From Lamellibrachia columna (Eukaryota > Annelida > Polychaeta > Sabellida > Siboglinidae), in contig OY759271.1 of assembly GCA_963662155.1 (NCBI GenBank), positions 32,870,333-32,934,332 on the forward strand: 64,000 nt of DNA, in the 5' to 3' direction. This document shows, piece by piece, positions 1 to 10,496 of this stretch (its first letter is position 1; every line of letters starts with the position of its first letter). The translations under genes were made by a program, and so were the position numbers. The notes under the pieces are model-generated. The model made no database searches and had not been told where the DNA came from. It worked only from the letters and a program-made list of their open reading frames with translations.

Positions 1-217
1 TGTAAACGTAGAAACATGTGTCCATTTTATAATAGCATGGCCTATCGTAAACAGGATATGAACTGGACAAAGGACAACTGGTGTTGCTGTTCGGAGTAGC
101 TACGCTAAGTTAAGAGTGGAATAATCACGAGCTAAGCGACAGACAGCTACTACTCTTTCGTGAGAAAGTGGTTGGCTCTGAAAAGAGCCGTTTGTTTTTG
201 TAGCCACACCAGGTGGT
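1..217. other. End of H4-H2B spacer of preceding unit
   Basis: This is the downstream end of the spacer that separates H4 of the unit left of the window from H2B of unit 1. It is the short spacer form: it lacks the 17-bp and roughly 250-bp segments present in the long form (compare about 26177-26463). The same short form recurs before units 3 and 8. It contains the H2B 3' stem-loop at 174-189. Confidence 0.9.
174..189 (-). terminator. Histone 3' stem-loop of H2B, unit 1
   Basis: On the minus strand the 16 bases form a 6-bp stem with a TTTC loop, the canonical replication-dependent histone mRNA 3' end bound by SLBP. It starts 29 bp after the H2B stop. A purine-rich GAAAGAG element follows about 10-15 bases downstream, fitting the U7-snRNA-pairing histone downstream element. 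The same spacing is kept in all eight H2B copies. Confidence 0.95.
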
Positions 218-589
218 TTATCGAGTGCTCGTGTACTTGGTCACGGCCTTCGTGCCCTCGCTGACGGCGTGCTTAGCGAGCTCGCCAGGCAGCAAGAGAC
301 GGACGGCGGTCTGGATCTCGCGGCTAGTGATCGTCGAACGCTTGTTGTAGTGAGCGAGACGGGACGACTCGGCGGCGATGCGCTCGAAGATATCGTTGAC
401 GAACGAATTCATGATGCTCATCGCCTTGCTCGAGATACCGGTGTCGGGGTGAACCTGCTTCAGCACCTTGTAGATGTAGATTCCGTAGCTCTCCCTCCTT
501 CGCCTACGGTGCTTCTTGCCACCGCTACTAGGCGTCTTCGTCTTGCTGACGGCCTTCTTGGCGCCCTTCGATGCTGCTTTAGGAGGCAT
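218..589 (-). CDS. H2B: Histone H2B, unit 1
   Basis: Core histone H2B, 123 residues, forming the H2A-H2B dimer of the nucleosome. It starts [12 protein letters not shown], followed by a basic HRRRRRESY segment (about 27-35), the histone fold (about 37-102) and the C-terminal helix ending AVTKYTSTR, in which the AVTK lysine corresponds to the conserved monoubiquitination site. The last residues, TSTR, differ from the TSSK/TSAK of many animals. It is intronless and replication-dependent type, with a 3' stem-loop at 174-189 and a TATA box at 650-656 (minus). It is divergent from H2A 253 bp away. Only silent differences separate it from the other copies, apart from unit 3. Confidence 0.98.
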   Translation of the reverse strand: MPPKAASKGAKKAVSKTKTPSSGGKKHRRRRRESYGIYIYKVLKQVHPDTGISSKAMSIMNSFVNDIFERIAAESSRLAHYNKRSTITSREIQTAVRLLLPGELAKHAVSEGTKAVTKYTSTR

Positions 590-842
590 GTTGTCTTAGT
601 CGTACACAGATAGATACGTAGAACTGCCGGTGCACATCAGCCGCCGAGCTTTTATAGCGCGCGGGATGTAAGAAGGGTGGTCGTTACGGTCACGTGGTCG
701 TTTCGAGCCCGCGCAATTTAGGCGCGCTTTTCACCCGCGCGCGCGACCGCCTTATAAAAGGAAAATCTGCGCGGCGTTGTGGCATTCTCTATTCTCCTCT
801 CATCAGTTGTGTTCGTCGTTTTACGTTCGTAGCACAGCAATT
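590..842. promoter_or_regulatory. Divergent H2B/H2A promoter, unit 1
   Basis: This 253-bp region drives both genes. The H2B TATA (TATAAAA on minus) is at 650-656 and the H2A TATA is at 753-759, 84-90 bp before its ATG. Between them lie an E-box-like CACGTG (about 690) and an E2F-like TTTAGGCG with GC-rich alternating CG. Unit 1 has GGCGCGC where the other units have GGCGGGC. Units 1, 2, 4, 5 and 6 share this shorter form; units 3, 7 and 8 carry 23 extra GC-rich bases just before the H2A TATA. Confidence 0.85.
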
Positions 843-1217
843 ATGTCTGGACGCGGTAAGGGTGGAAAGGCGAAGGGAAAGAGCAAGACTCGTTCTTCTC
901 GTGCCGGACTTCAGTTCCCCGTCGGTCGTATTCACCGTCATCTGCGCAAGGGCAACTATGCTCAGCGCGTCGGAGCCGGTGCGCCCGTCTACCTGGCTGC
1001 CGTCATGGAGTATCTGGCTGCCGAGGTTCTCGAGCTGGCAGGAAACGCCGCCCGCGACAACAAGAAGTCGAGGATCATCCCCCGTCACTTGCAGCTGGCC
1101 ATCCGCAACGACGAGGAGTTGAACAAGCTCCTCTCTGGCGTCACCATCGCACAGGGTGGTGTACTGCCCAACATCCAGGCGGTTCTTCTGCCAAAAAAGA
1201 CCCAGAAGGCCCGCTAG
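843..1217 (+). CDS. H2A: Histone H2A, unit 1
   Basis: Canonical H2A, 124 residues. I chose the ATG at 843 ([15 protein letters not shown]); an in-frame ATG 66 bp upstream lies within the expected 5' UTR just after the TATA box at 753-759. It has the AGLQFPVGR motif, the histone fold and acidic-patch residues (EYLAAEVLE and NDEELNK). The docking segment VLLPKKT includes the lysine pair equivalent to K118/K119. It ends TQKAR with no SQ motif, so it is not H2A.X. Its 3' stem-loop at 1250-1265 carries a mismatch (see that entry). It is convergent with H3 across about 1.5 kb of spacer. Confidence 0.98.
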   Translation: MSGRGKGGKAKGKSKTRSSRAGLQFPVGRIHRHLRKGNYAQRVGAGAPVYLAAVMEYLAAEVLELAGNAARDNKKSRIIPRHLQLAIRNDEELNKLLSGVTIAQGGVLPNIQAVLLPKKTQKAR

Positions 1218-1249
1218 ACGACTCAGCCTTACTTCGTCGAAAAACAAAC

Positions 1250-1265
1250 GCCTCTTTTCAGAGCC
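1250..1265 (+). terminator. Histone 3' stem-loop of H2A, unit 1, with stem mismatch
   Basis: It sits at the position where every other unit has GGCTCTTTTCAGAGCC, 33 bp after the stop. Here the second base is C instead of G (GCCTCT...AGAGCC), which breaks the second base pair of the 6-bp stem. This pair is normally invariant in animal histone mRNAs, so SLBP binding and 3' processing of this copy may be weakened. The downstream AAGAGGAG purine element is intact. Confidence 0.88.
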
Positions 1266-2123
1266 AACCACATCCTCCAAGAGGAGTTTCTGCTACTCAT
1301 TGATTGTTGTAGTGCTGCTACTAGTTCTTTCACTCGTGCATCCGCACCTTCTCACCATTCCCTAATTACGCTACCTTACCTTTGAATCGTGTGCAATTCT
1401 TCATACATGTTAATCCTGATGTATTAAAAAAATTACGTCTATGCTTTTTACGCATTACAACGACAGTTCGTGTTATGATTTCTAATGCGAAGGGTGGGTG
1501 AATATTTAATTTAATTCGTAACTTCGTAATCGGAACGCTTTACTAAATGGGCACTCACACACTGACGTGATATTTACTCGACTACACGCACGTACACGCA
1601 CACACGTTGGTGTGCACATATTGTAACATGCTTTCAGCAACGACGTATACGTACGTCTGTTTTTCTTATGTATTTGTTTTCAAATTACAAACGCAACAAC
1701 ATTGAAACGGTATTTATTACAGACCACATCGACCGAGGTTCTTAACCCGTAGTATTTTGTTTCGTTGTTTTGTGGCATACGTTTGTCAACCTAAGAAATA
1801 GTTGAAAACATTGTATAAAAATAAATTTGGATTACACCGCCAGCCAGTGTCATTGTACAAGTTAGTACATGTACTTCGTTTCCTAACTATCGTCGGTATG
1901 CGCAGAAGTAGTTACCATAACTTCTTGTAAGACAGACTGTCATGATATATTGTAAAGACGTTAATTGTATAACATGGTTGAGGACAATTGTCGCCAGTTT
2001 AACAATAAACAGTGACCCGGTTGTGGTTTGTACATGACAGGTGCTTTTACCCTAGGCAGGCATACAACAGGTTAGCGTTGCGTACGATGCATTTACCTGA
2101 CACATTATTGGCCTTTTCGTTGA

Positions 2124-2143
2124 GTTCACACTTTATTGTGAAC
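2124..2143. repeat. Short inverted repeat in H2A-H3 spacer
   Basis: GTTCACA and TGTGAAC are perfect 7-bp arms around CTTTAT. The element is present in every copy of the spacer. No function can be read from it. Confidence 0.6.
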
Positions 2144-2395
2144 ACCATGGTGTTGGCTCTCAGTCCATCCGTGCTATAATAATTGTAGGCTACATTCAGC
2201 TGTATGATGCGCCTTGTCATACAACGGTGTCGGGTGGCATTAAATCATAATAGGATAAAATAATGATAATAACTTCCATCGCCAGTATATTTACTGAGAA
2301 ACGACATTGCCGAACACGTAGACTGCAATTAGAGTCGATTCATTAACTAGATTACACAAATCATAATATTATATGCCTATGTATCGCACGCATAT

Positions 2396-2443
2396 GTAGT
2401 TTCCGTAGTACCAAGAGCTGTCGTATTATAGTACGGAAACTAC
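2396..2443. repeat. Conserved 12-bp inverted repeat in H2A-H3 spacer
   Basis: GTAGTTTCCGTA at 2396-2407 is matched by its exact complement at 2432-2443, with a 24-base centre. The arms are unchanged in all 11 copies of this spacer (for example 16754-16801 and 22648 onward), while the centre varies at two positions. It lies about 300 bp beyond the H3 stem-loop in the convergent region. A role in transcription boundary or cruciform formation is only a guess. Confidence 0.8.
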
Positions 2444-2739
2444 TTGTAAGCTAGTGTATACGTCGGACATTAGATTTGCGCGACGCCAGACGCAAGTCGT
2501 CAAAGCAACACAATACTGCCTCGATTTCGTAACGTAATGCGTACGACAATCAAACGTTAATTACGTTGTTTTACGGAAAGACGAAGCACTGTACGCGTGT
2601 GAGAAAAGACACAGCGAAAGGGGCAGTTTTGTGAATTCAGCGCGCACACAAAAAATTAAGTTACGCGTGCAATTTGAGCGGACAAGAAAACCACACGTTC
2701 ACACGTTGAGGTAGCAATCTCTTTTGTGGGAAGTTGGTT

Positions 2740-2755
2740 GGCTCTGAAAAGAGCC
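2740..2755 (-). terminator. Histone 3' stem-loop of H3, unit 1
   Basis: Canonical 6-bp stem and TTTC loop on the minus strand, 44 bp past the H3 stop, followed by a CAAAAGAGA purine element. It is intact although the gene itself is split by a LINE. Confidence 0.94.
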
Positions 2756-2801
2756 GTTTGTTTTTGCGAGTCGCTCGCGAGTGACGCTACACGTTGATTT
2801 A

Positions 2802-3218
<417 letters not shown>

Positions 3219-3910
3219 CTAAAGCGTGGAATATTGATCGGATAAGTATTATCATTGCGTGTATATTAAACATAAACTTACAAGAGTCCTTGTTTAGTCA
3301 ATAGTTGCTGTTAAAATTTAGCTATAGGAGTAATTTAGGGTAGTTTATATCGTAGGTCTCCGAGGACTCGGTAGCGCGAGCGATAATTAAGGGTTGTTGT
3401 TTTCAGTTGATTGGATACATAATACGAGACATAATATTATTGTAAATAATTTAGTACATATTAAATATTGAAAACCTGAATATTTTGTTTAAGCAACATT
3501 TATTGTTAAAAGTTAGCCGTAGGTAGTTATTCAGTGTTATTTAAATAAGGTCACTGAAATTTCGTTAGCGCGAGCGATATTACGTTTTGTTAGTCAGCTG
3601 TTACATAGAAAGTAAGTTGCAAGGCAGTAGCTGTAAATTTAATTAAGACATAAGTAACATACTATAAAGTGTGTATTACAACACAAAAACAGTCTTTGTG
3701 AAGACTACCTAGTATAAATTGATTATAAACGGATTATAAACAAATATAAATTTCCTAGATGCGCAGGGGGAACTGACAGAGAAAACTCAAAGGAGTACTA
3801 CTACAAATACACATCCAAAGAAATGTTCACCAATAATTTCAGACAATGAACTTAAATGTGTATGCTTAAATGCCAGGAGCATAGTAAATAAAAAAAGTGA
3901 GTTAGACATT

Positions 3911-6900
3911 ATGGTAGCAGATATTGATCCTCATGTAATAGGCATCACAGAATCATGGGCAAATGAAGATATAGTAGATGCTGAGTTAGCACTGACAGGC
4001 TATGTAATGTTTAGGAAGGATAGACGAGAAAGAAGGGGAGGTGGAGTAATTTTGTATATTAAAGAATCTATCCAAGCATATGAAATTACACTGAAAAGTG
4101 AAGCAGATAGTGTGGAAGCAATTTGGTGTAACATAGTTACCAGGAACTCAACATTAACAATAGGAGTAGTTTATCGTAGTCCTAACATAGGACAAGAGGA
4201 AGATGTAAAATTACAAAAGGCGATAAGGGAGGTGAGCAAGGGAGAATGTGTTATAATGGGTGATTTTAACCATGGCCATATACAATGGGAATCATTAGAG
4301 AGTGCTGGAGGTGACGACCATCAGTTTCTACTTCTAACACAGGATTGTTTCCTTACTCAACATGTCTTGGAACCAACCAGAGGTGGGAATGTGTTAGATT
4401 TAATTTTGTCTTCTCAAAATGAATTAGTTGACAATGTTAAAGTACACGAACCTTTGGGTTCAAGTGACCATAACCAAATCCATTTTAATATAAAAGTAAA
4501 AACAGGGAATACATATAAAAAACAATGGAGGAGGAACTTCAACAAAGGCAAATATAAAGTGATGAGAACATATCTAGCAAATATAGATTGGAATAACTTG
4601 CTGAAGAACAAGACAGCAACAGAATGCTGGACTTGTTTAAAATATGAGATTGAGGGCATTATTGAGAAATTTATTCCATTAAGAAAACAAGGGAAAAGAT
4701 CCAGGAAAAAACACCTGTCAAAAGAAGCTATTAGAAAAATTGCTCACAAACAGATGCTGTGGAAGGTCTATAAACACACTGGAAATGTAGAAGACTACAC
4801 AAACTACAAAGAGGCACTTAACCTAGCTACAACTGAAATTAGAAAATCTAAAAGAACCTTTGAACAAAAATTGGCAGGTAATATAAAAAATGACAGCAAG
4901 AGTTTCTATGCTTATGTAAGGAGTAAACAGAAAGTTCGAGATAAGGTCGGACCACTGGAAAACAACAGTGAAAACATAATTTCAGATGGGTTCCAAATGG
5001 CAGAGGTCCTGAATGAGTATTTCAGCTCAGTTTTTACCACAGAAGATATCAGCTCACTTCCAGTTCCATTGACTAAATTTGAGGGCAATAAATCAGAACA
5101 TTTAGGGCAGTTATTTGTAACTCCTGAAATGATAGCAAAGAAAATTAAGAAGATGAAAGATAATAAATCACCTGGAGTTGATGGGATACCACCAAAACTG
5201 CTAAAGGAAATTGTTGATCAAATTAGTACACCACTTGCAAACTTATTTAACTTGTCACTATGTAAGATTCTCGCTTCTCTTAAGGGCGCATGCATTCGTT
5301 GAGAATACTCACAGTTGTGTAGTAATTGTCTTTGTCGCTCGCCAGATCGTCTAGCTGCTTACTGATAATACCGCAGACGATCAGATCGGTATAATAAGCC
5401 GTGAACGCATCTTCCAGGTTCGCAAGATTTTATTAACGCAGAAGTGTAGATCGTACAACATAGACTGGTCTCTCTACCACTGTTCTTGTGTCTCCCATTT
5501 AACATTTAAAAGTCTTCAATAAATTTAGTTTTCTAATGGTAAGGTAGGTATGGGCCGGCGTGGCCCATCCTTGCCGATAATTTTGAGTCCAAATTGAACG
5601 AGCTGCGTGGTAATTTAGATCGCGCGCACCCGTTGCTTTATGAGTCTATTTCTGGCCTATTTATACCAGAGCTTTCTGAAGAACCCCGCCTCAGTGGAGG
5701 CGCGGTTAACCATTTTAGGAAATCGAGAAAGCCGTTATTGGCCGATGTCCATATACAACCGTCATCCCCGTACATGCTGGAAATGACCGTCGTATGCAAG
5801 GTATCGGGTCACCTTCTGAACCTCCCCAGGACTGGAGACCTTCTTGTGTCCTTGGGGACGGTCAGTTGCCAACTAAACTAGTTTATCATGGCCTGCATTC
5901 TAAATCGGGTAAACATTTCTCCCGTTTGACAGTCCAGTTATTATTACAGTCGGGGCGACTCTACCCCTCCCTACTGTGTATACTAAACAATAAGCAAAGC
6001 TGCAAACTGGCCATAAACTAGCTTGCCTTACATAAGTTGTATCAACCTGGGTTTTCTTTATGCTAGCGTTAAATCATTGATTAAATATGTCTGCAATGAC
6101 CACTATCTCTCTTCTTACAATTTTAGGCTGACCAAACCTTACAACTAGAAGAAGGAATAGTTCCTTCAGAATGGAAAGAAGCAAACATTACGCCGCTATT
6201 TAAGAAGGGATCGAGGAAGAAGCCAGAAAATTACAAACCAGTGAGTTTAACATCAGTTGTATGTAAATTACTCGAAACATTAATTAGAGACCACATGGTG
6301 GAATTCCTCATAAAACATAAATTAATAAATACATCTCAACATGGATTCCTAAAAGCAAGGTCATGTCTAGCCAATCTCTTATGTTTTTTAGAAGAAATTA
6401 CAAAGTGTGTAGATGACGGGTCACCAGTGGATGTTGTCTACTTAGATTTTCAGAAAGCTTTCGATAAAGTGCCACATCAAAGATTGTTACTTAAACTAAA
6501 AGCCCATGGTATAGGCAATGATGTAATCAACTGGATAGAAAAGTGGCTTACACACAGAAGACAGAGAGTAATAGTAGATGGTAAGATTTCAAAATGGAAA
6601 TCTGTTTTGAGTGGGGTACCACAGGGATCAGTGATGACATATCTAGCAAAGTTCTCAAATTTGCAGATGACACAAAAATATTCAGAAAGGTTACTAATGA
6701 TACAGATAAACAAAGTTTACAGGATGATCTAGAAAAATTAGTTAAATGGTCAGAAAAATGGCAAATGTTATTCAATTTTGGGAAGTGTAAATGTATACAC
6801 ATAGGACATGGAAATATGGACGAGGAATATAAAATGGGGGATGCTGTACTAGGTAGAACCACACAAGAAAAGGATTTAGGAGTAACATTTAATGCTGACA

Positions 6901-7470
6901 TGAAAGTTTCAGAGCAATGTGGGATTGCTGCTTCGAAAGGAAATCAAATTCTAGGGCTAATTAGGAGAACTATCACGAATAAGGAGAAACATCTAATTGT
7001 ACCCCTGTACAAAGCAATAGTTAGACCACATTTGGAATATTGTATTCAAGCATGGAGGCCATATCGTAAAAAAAGACATAGATAAGCTAGAAAGAATACA
7101 ACAAAGAGCAACTAAGATGATTCCAGAATTAAGAGACCTTAGTTACGAAAGTCGCTTATTACAATGTGGTTTGACAACACTAGAGACCAGGAGACTAAGA
7201 GGAGACCAAATAGAAGTGTTTAAAATAGTGAACGGTTATGAGGATGTTGATAGGAATATGTTCTTCAAACTTAAAGAAGGCAGTAGAACCAGAGGACACA
7301 AAGCAGCATTAGTTAAGGAGCAGTGTAGGTTGGACATGAGAAAGTACTCTTTCTCACATAAGGTGATAAATGAATGGAACAAACTACCAAATGATTGTGT
7401 TAATGCTAGTAGTGTGAATATGTTTAAAAATAGAATTTACAGATATCTGATAAGGCCGGGCTACACATAG
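3911..7470 (+). pseudogene. CR1-like LINE ORF2 (endonuclease-reverse transcriptase), broken
   Basis: The frame opens before 3911 (LNARSI motif near 3866) and runs through TESW, RRGGG, MGDFN and SSDHN endonuclease motifs to 5260. An 883-bp insertion follows, after which the same frame resumes at 6148 with RT motifs (NYKPVSLTS, DVVYLDFQKAFDKV with the motif A aspartates, SGVPQGSV). At about 6633 around 40 bases are missing between motif B and the FADD box, shifting the frame; FADDTKIF continues from about 6594 in another frame. An extra A in the run near 7068-7074 causes a second shift, and the C-terminal part continues to 7470. The endonuclease catalytic residues look intact, the polymerase does not. 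Confidence 0.88.
5261..6143. mobile_element. Nested 883-bp TG...CA element (possible solo LTR)
   Basis: It begins TGTAAG and ends CTTACA, a perfect 6-bp inverted end of the LTR type, and is flanked by ACTA at 5257-5260 and 6144-6147 as a 4-bp target duplication. Removing it and one ACTA restores an uninterrupted LINE frame, which fixes both edges. Inside are an AATAAA signal (about 5518) and a short hairpin (ATGGGCC/GGCCCAT, 5550-5568). The 95-codon open frame at 5594-5881 has no family I recognise. A solo LTR of a retrotransposon is most likely; a non-autonomous DNA element is possible. Confidence 0.75.
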
Positions 7471-7626
7471 ATGAGAAAATTGTTGGACTCCCGATAAGCC
7501 AATGGCTTCCTTGTCCACTTGCCATCTGGAAATTGTTGTTCGAGATGGCAATCTTGTTAAATCTTGTTAAATCCTCGGGGCCTTGCCACCGGTCGACTTA
7601 CGAGCCGTCTGTTTTGTACGAGCCAT

Positions 7627-7760
7627 GATTTCTATTCGAGTTGAAACTGCAAATATGCCCGATTCGAATGTGGCGCCTTGCTTTCATTGTGTCGTCGCGG
7701 CGGTCTTCGCGCGCGCTCAAAAGGCAGACGTGCGATTGGCTGCCGCTTTTGGGGCGGAGT
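7627..7760 (-). promoter_or_regulatory. H3 promoter, unit 1
   Basis: On the minus strand, going upstream from the ATG, come an AATAAAA TATA-like box about 56-62 bp away (cttttattg in the clean copies, here cttcattg-like: the unit 1 sequence reads gctttcattg, a T-to-C change in the box), a CCAAT box (ATTGG on plus at about 7736-7740) and a GC box (GGGGCGG). The promoter now faces only the first 17 codons of H3 before the LINE. Confidence 0.75.
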
Positions 7761-9085
7761 TTATTTCGATCCCCTTCCGGTATGTTGATGTTTGCTCTGC
7801 AACTCGTTTTACACTAACCTCTGCGTGAAAGTAATGTTTTCACACATTTTATCGCGTACGGTGTTATGCACGATGCATTTGCAGCGCATGTTTTTGCCGA
7901 CAACGGCACAATAGGCACGAACTAAGCAAAAATCTCTCGTCGAAGCAGACTTGCTGCTTGACTGAAGAAGCGCGCGCGTTTTCGGAGGCGGGGTTTATTT
8001 CGAGCCCCTTCCGGTTAGCAATGCAGGCGAACTGACTGCTTTTATCTCGTGCATTGTGCCTCACTCACGCAGAGTTGTGTGTTCCAGGTGACATTTAGAC
8101 AACACCTGATCAGGGTATTAATAAAGCTAGTTCAATTCGTTGTTTTACACCTTGTGCAACTTATCGATCCTACACATGGAAACTGTTGACGCAGTAAACA
8201 ACTCTGCGTGGTCTAATTACAATCATGTTGAATTCGACAATTAATGAGACGATACAACTTTTAACTACACTTCCGCACAAACGCTACAGTAACACCACAA
8301 CCTGGTGATGCTACTGTAACAGTTCAGTCGATGTGCTAACATCTGACATTTTATTCGCAGCATTCTAAACGTATTCACACCGATAGCATTGACACAACAT
8401 GCAGATAATTAATACTGTTTCTTTGATTCATCGTCCGCTAATAATAAAAACTGTATGAAATCCTATCTACACGGCTCCTTCTATCTTCTATACGCATTAA
8501 CAAATACTTCTCTCCTCGTGCATACTCTCGTTCATTCGTTTAGGCGTGTTCGTAAGTAAAGGCAGCGACGAATTACCGGGTAATTGTTTCACGTAGTTAA
8601 TGTTGATACACACTTTAAAAAACGACAGGTGAGTCGGTATTGTGACATGTGTAAGAGGAGCAACAGCAACTTCATTTCTGTAACAAAACAATTGAGAGAG
8701 TGCACAGTTGAAATGCGGAAAGAATGCAGTTTATTTTTCCTGCAGATTTAGCGTAATGTTTACCGAACGAGACCCGATAATAAATGACGGAATGCACGGA
8801 AGAAACTGCTGCCGTGGGGAGGGGGGCTGTGACAAGGCTATTCGATTTTAATTGGGTTTACTTTACTGAATCCAAGAAAACACGCATAAGCTGTGGGCAT
8901 ATAATTTATATATGTGTGTGTGCGTGTACGTGTGGTCTTGTTAAATGTTGATCACGTTGGAGGGATTCAAGACAGACATGAGATATAGATAGACAAGAAA
9001 CATACGTCAGCGACGAAGTAGACGTGACGCATATTATTAGTTACACGAATGCGATGTAGCAACACACTTTTGTGAAAATGTGGGT

Positions 9086-9101
9086 GGCTCTGAAAAGAGC
9101 C
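9086..9101 (-). terminator. Histone 3' stem-loop of H4, unit 1
   Basis: Canonical stem and TTTC loop on the minus strand, 31 bp after the H4 stop. The following purine element reads CAAAAGTG, weaker than that of H3 or H2B. The same arrangement is found in all seven H4 copies. Confidence 0.93.
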
Positions 9102-9131
9102 GTTTGTTGCGATGCCGCCGACAGTGGCAGT

Positions 9132-9575
<444 letters not shown>

Positions 9576-9781
9576 ACAAGCCAGCAATTATGTGCAAGAT
9601 AGTTTGCGCGCGCGCGCGCGAGCGAACTTTCCCGCCGACCAACCGTTTCCTTAGTTCTATCGACAGCAGCTGGGGATAATAATAATCTCGTTTGAGAAGA
9701 TTGTGCAGATAAATTTTGTGAAATGCATAAGTCGTTGTGCAACAAATGGTTCGTTACGCGCCTATCAGCGACATTTATTTT

Positions 9782-9930
9782 CAGTAATGTGTGCATTGTC
9801 AACATGATTGTAACAATTGTGTGCTGGCAAGAATGTTCGCTACTGTGCATTGTCGAACATGACAGTAACATTTCTGTGCCGAAATAAATGTTCAGTACTG
9901 TGCGTTATCAAAATGACTAACAATTAGGTG
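9782..9930. repeat. Degenerate 56-bp tandem repeat in H4-H2B spacer
   Basis: Two well-matched copies (9782-9838 and 9839-9893) and a partial third share ACTGTGCATTGTC, AACATGA, GTAACA and AATGTTC in the same order. The block is present in every H4-H2B spacer, so it predates the amplification of the units. No coding potential is convincing. Confidence 0.65.
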
Positions 9931-10496
9931 GCCGTTGCAAAGCGCACGTTTCAAATACATTGCTATGTCCAGTTCCGTTAGCGTTGTTCAGTCGATGCAG
10001 ACATACTGCTATTTTGTCTGTACGATCTAAGTGTTTAGGGTTGTCAATTTCAAAACAACAACATCAACAACAACACAATAATTGCAATAGTCGAACCAAT
10101 CGGGAAGTTTTGTCCAAGTCTACGGCATTGATTTATGCTGTACATTCAGACAACATTCTAGTTGTTGTTTTCGGCATGCTCACATGAATGTGGACACGTG
10201 AAATTCCTTGGACTGACGAAACATTTCTTGCCGCTCTCTAACAGGATCAATACTAACGTGAGCCATTTGAAGAAAACCGTACACAACATTTGTAAACGTA
10301 GAAACATGTGTCCATTTTATAATAGCATGGCCTATCGTAAACAGGATGCGACGTGTCGTCGGATATGAACTGGACAAAGGAGTGGTGGGAGAGACAACTC
10401 TGGATAAATCACAGAGGACACATTGACGGGAAACAGGAATATGTCTGTAAAACGTGACAGTTGGTGCAGGGGCGCTGTTTCAAACTACTACACAAT

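Noticed and set aside
269..613. Long plus-strand frame opposite H2B, and similar frames opposite H2A and H4
   Set aside because: They are antisense shadows of GC-rich histone genes, with no start context or family match; conservation follows from the histone sequence.
1266..2739. Possible H1 gene in the H2A-H3 spacer
   Set aside because: No lysine/alanine-rich frame of about 200 codons or winged-helix motif in any frame, and no additional stem-loop.
7864..8064. 66-codon minus-strand frame kept in all H3-H4 spacers
   Set aside because: Units are homogenised by conversion, so conservation between copies says nothing about coding; no recognisable domain, and there is no stem-loop or poly(A) signal.
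8497..8691. 64-codon minus-strand frame repeated in most H3-H4 spacers
   Set aside because: Same reason; it is lost or altered in units 3 and 4 without consequence.
10110..10140. 5S rRNA-like GTCTACGGC start
   Set aside because: Only a short chance match in unit 1; the other units read GTCTACGTC and no 5S internal promoter follows.
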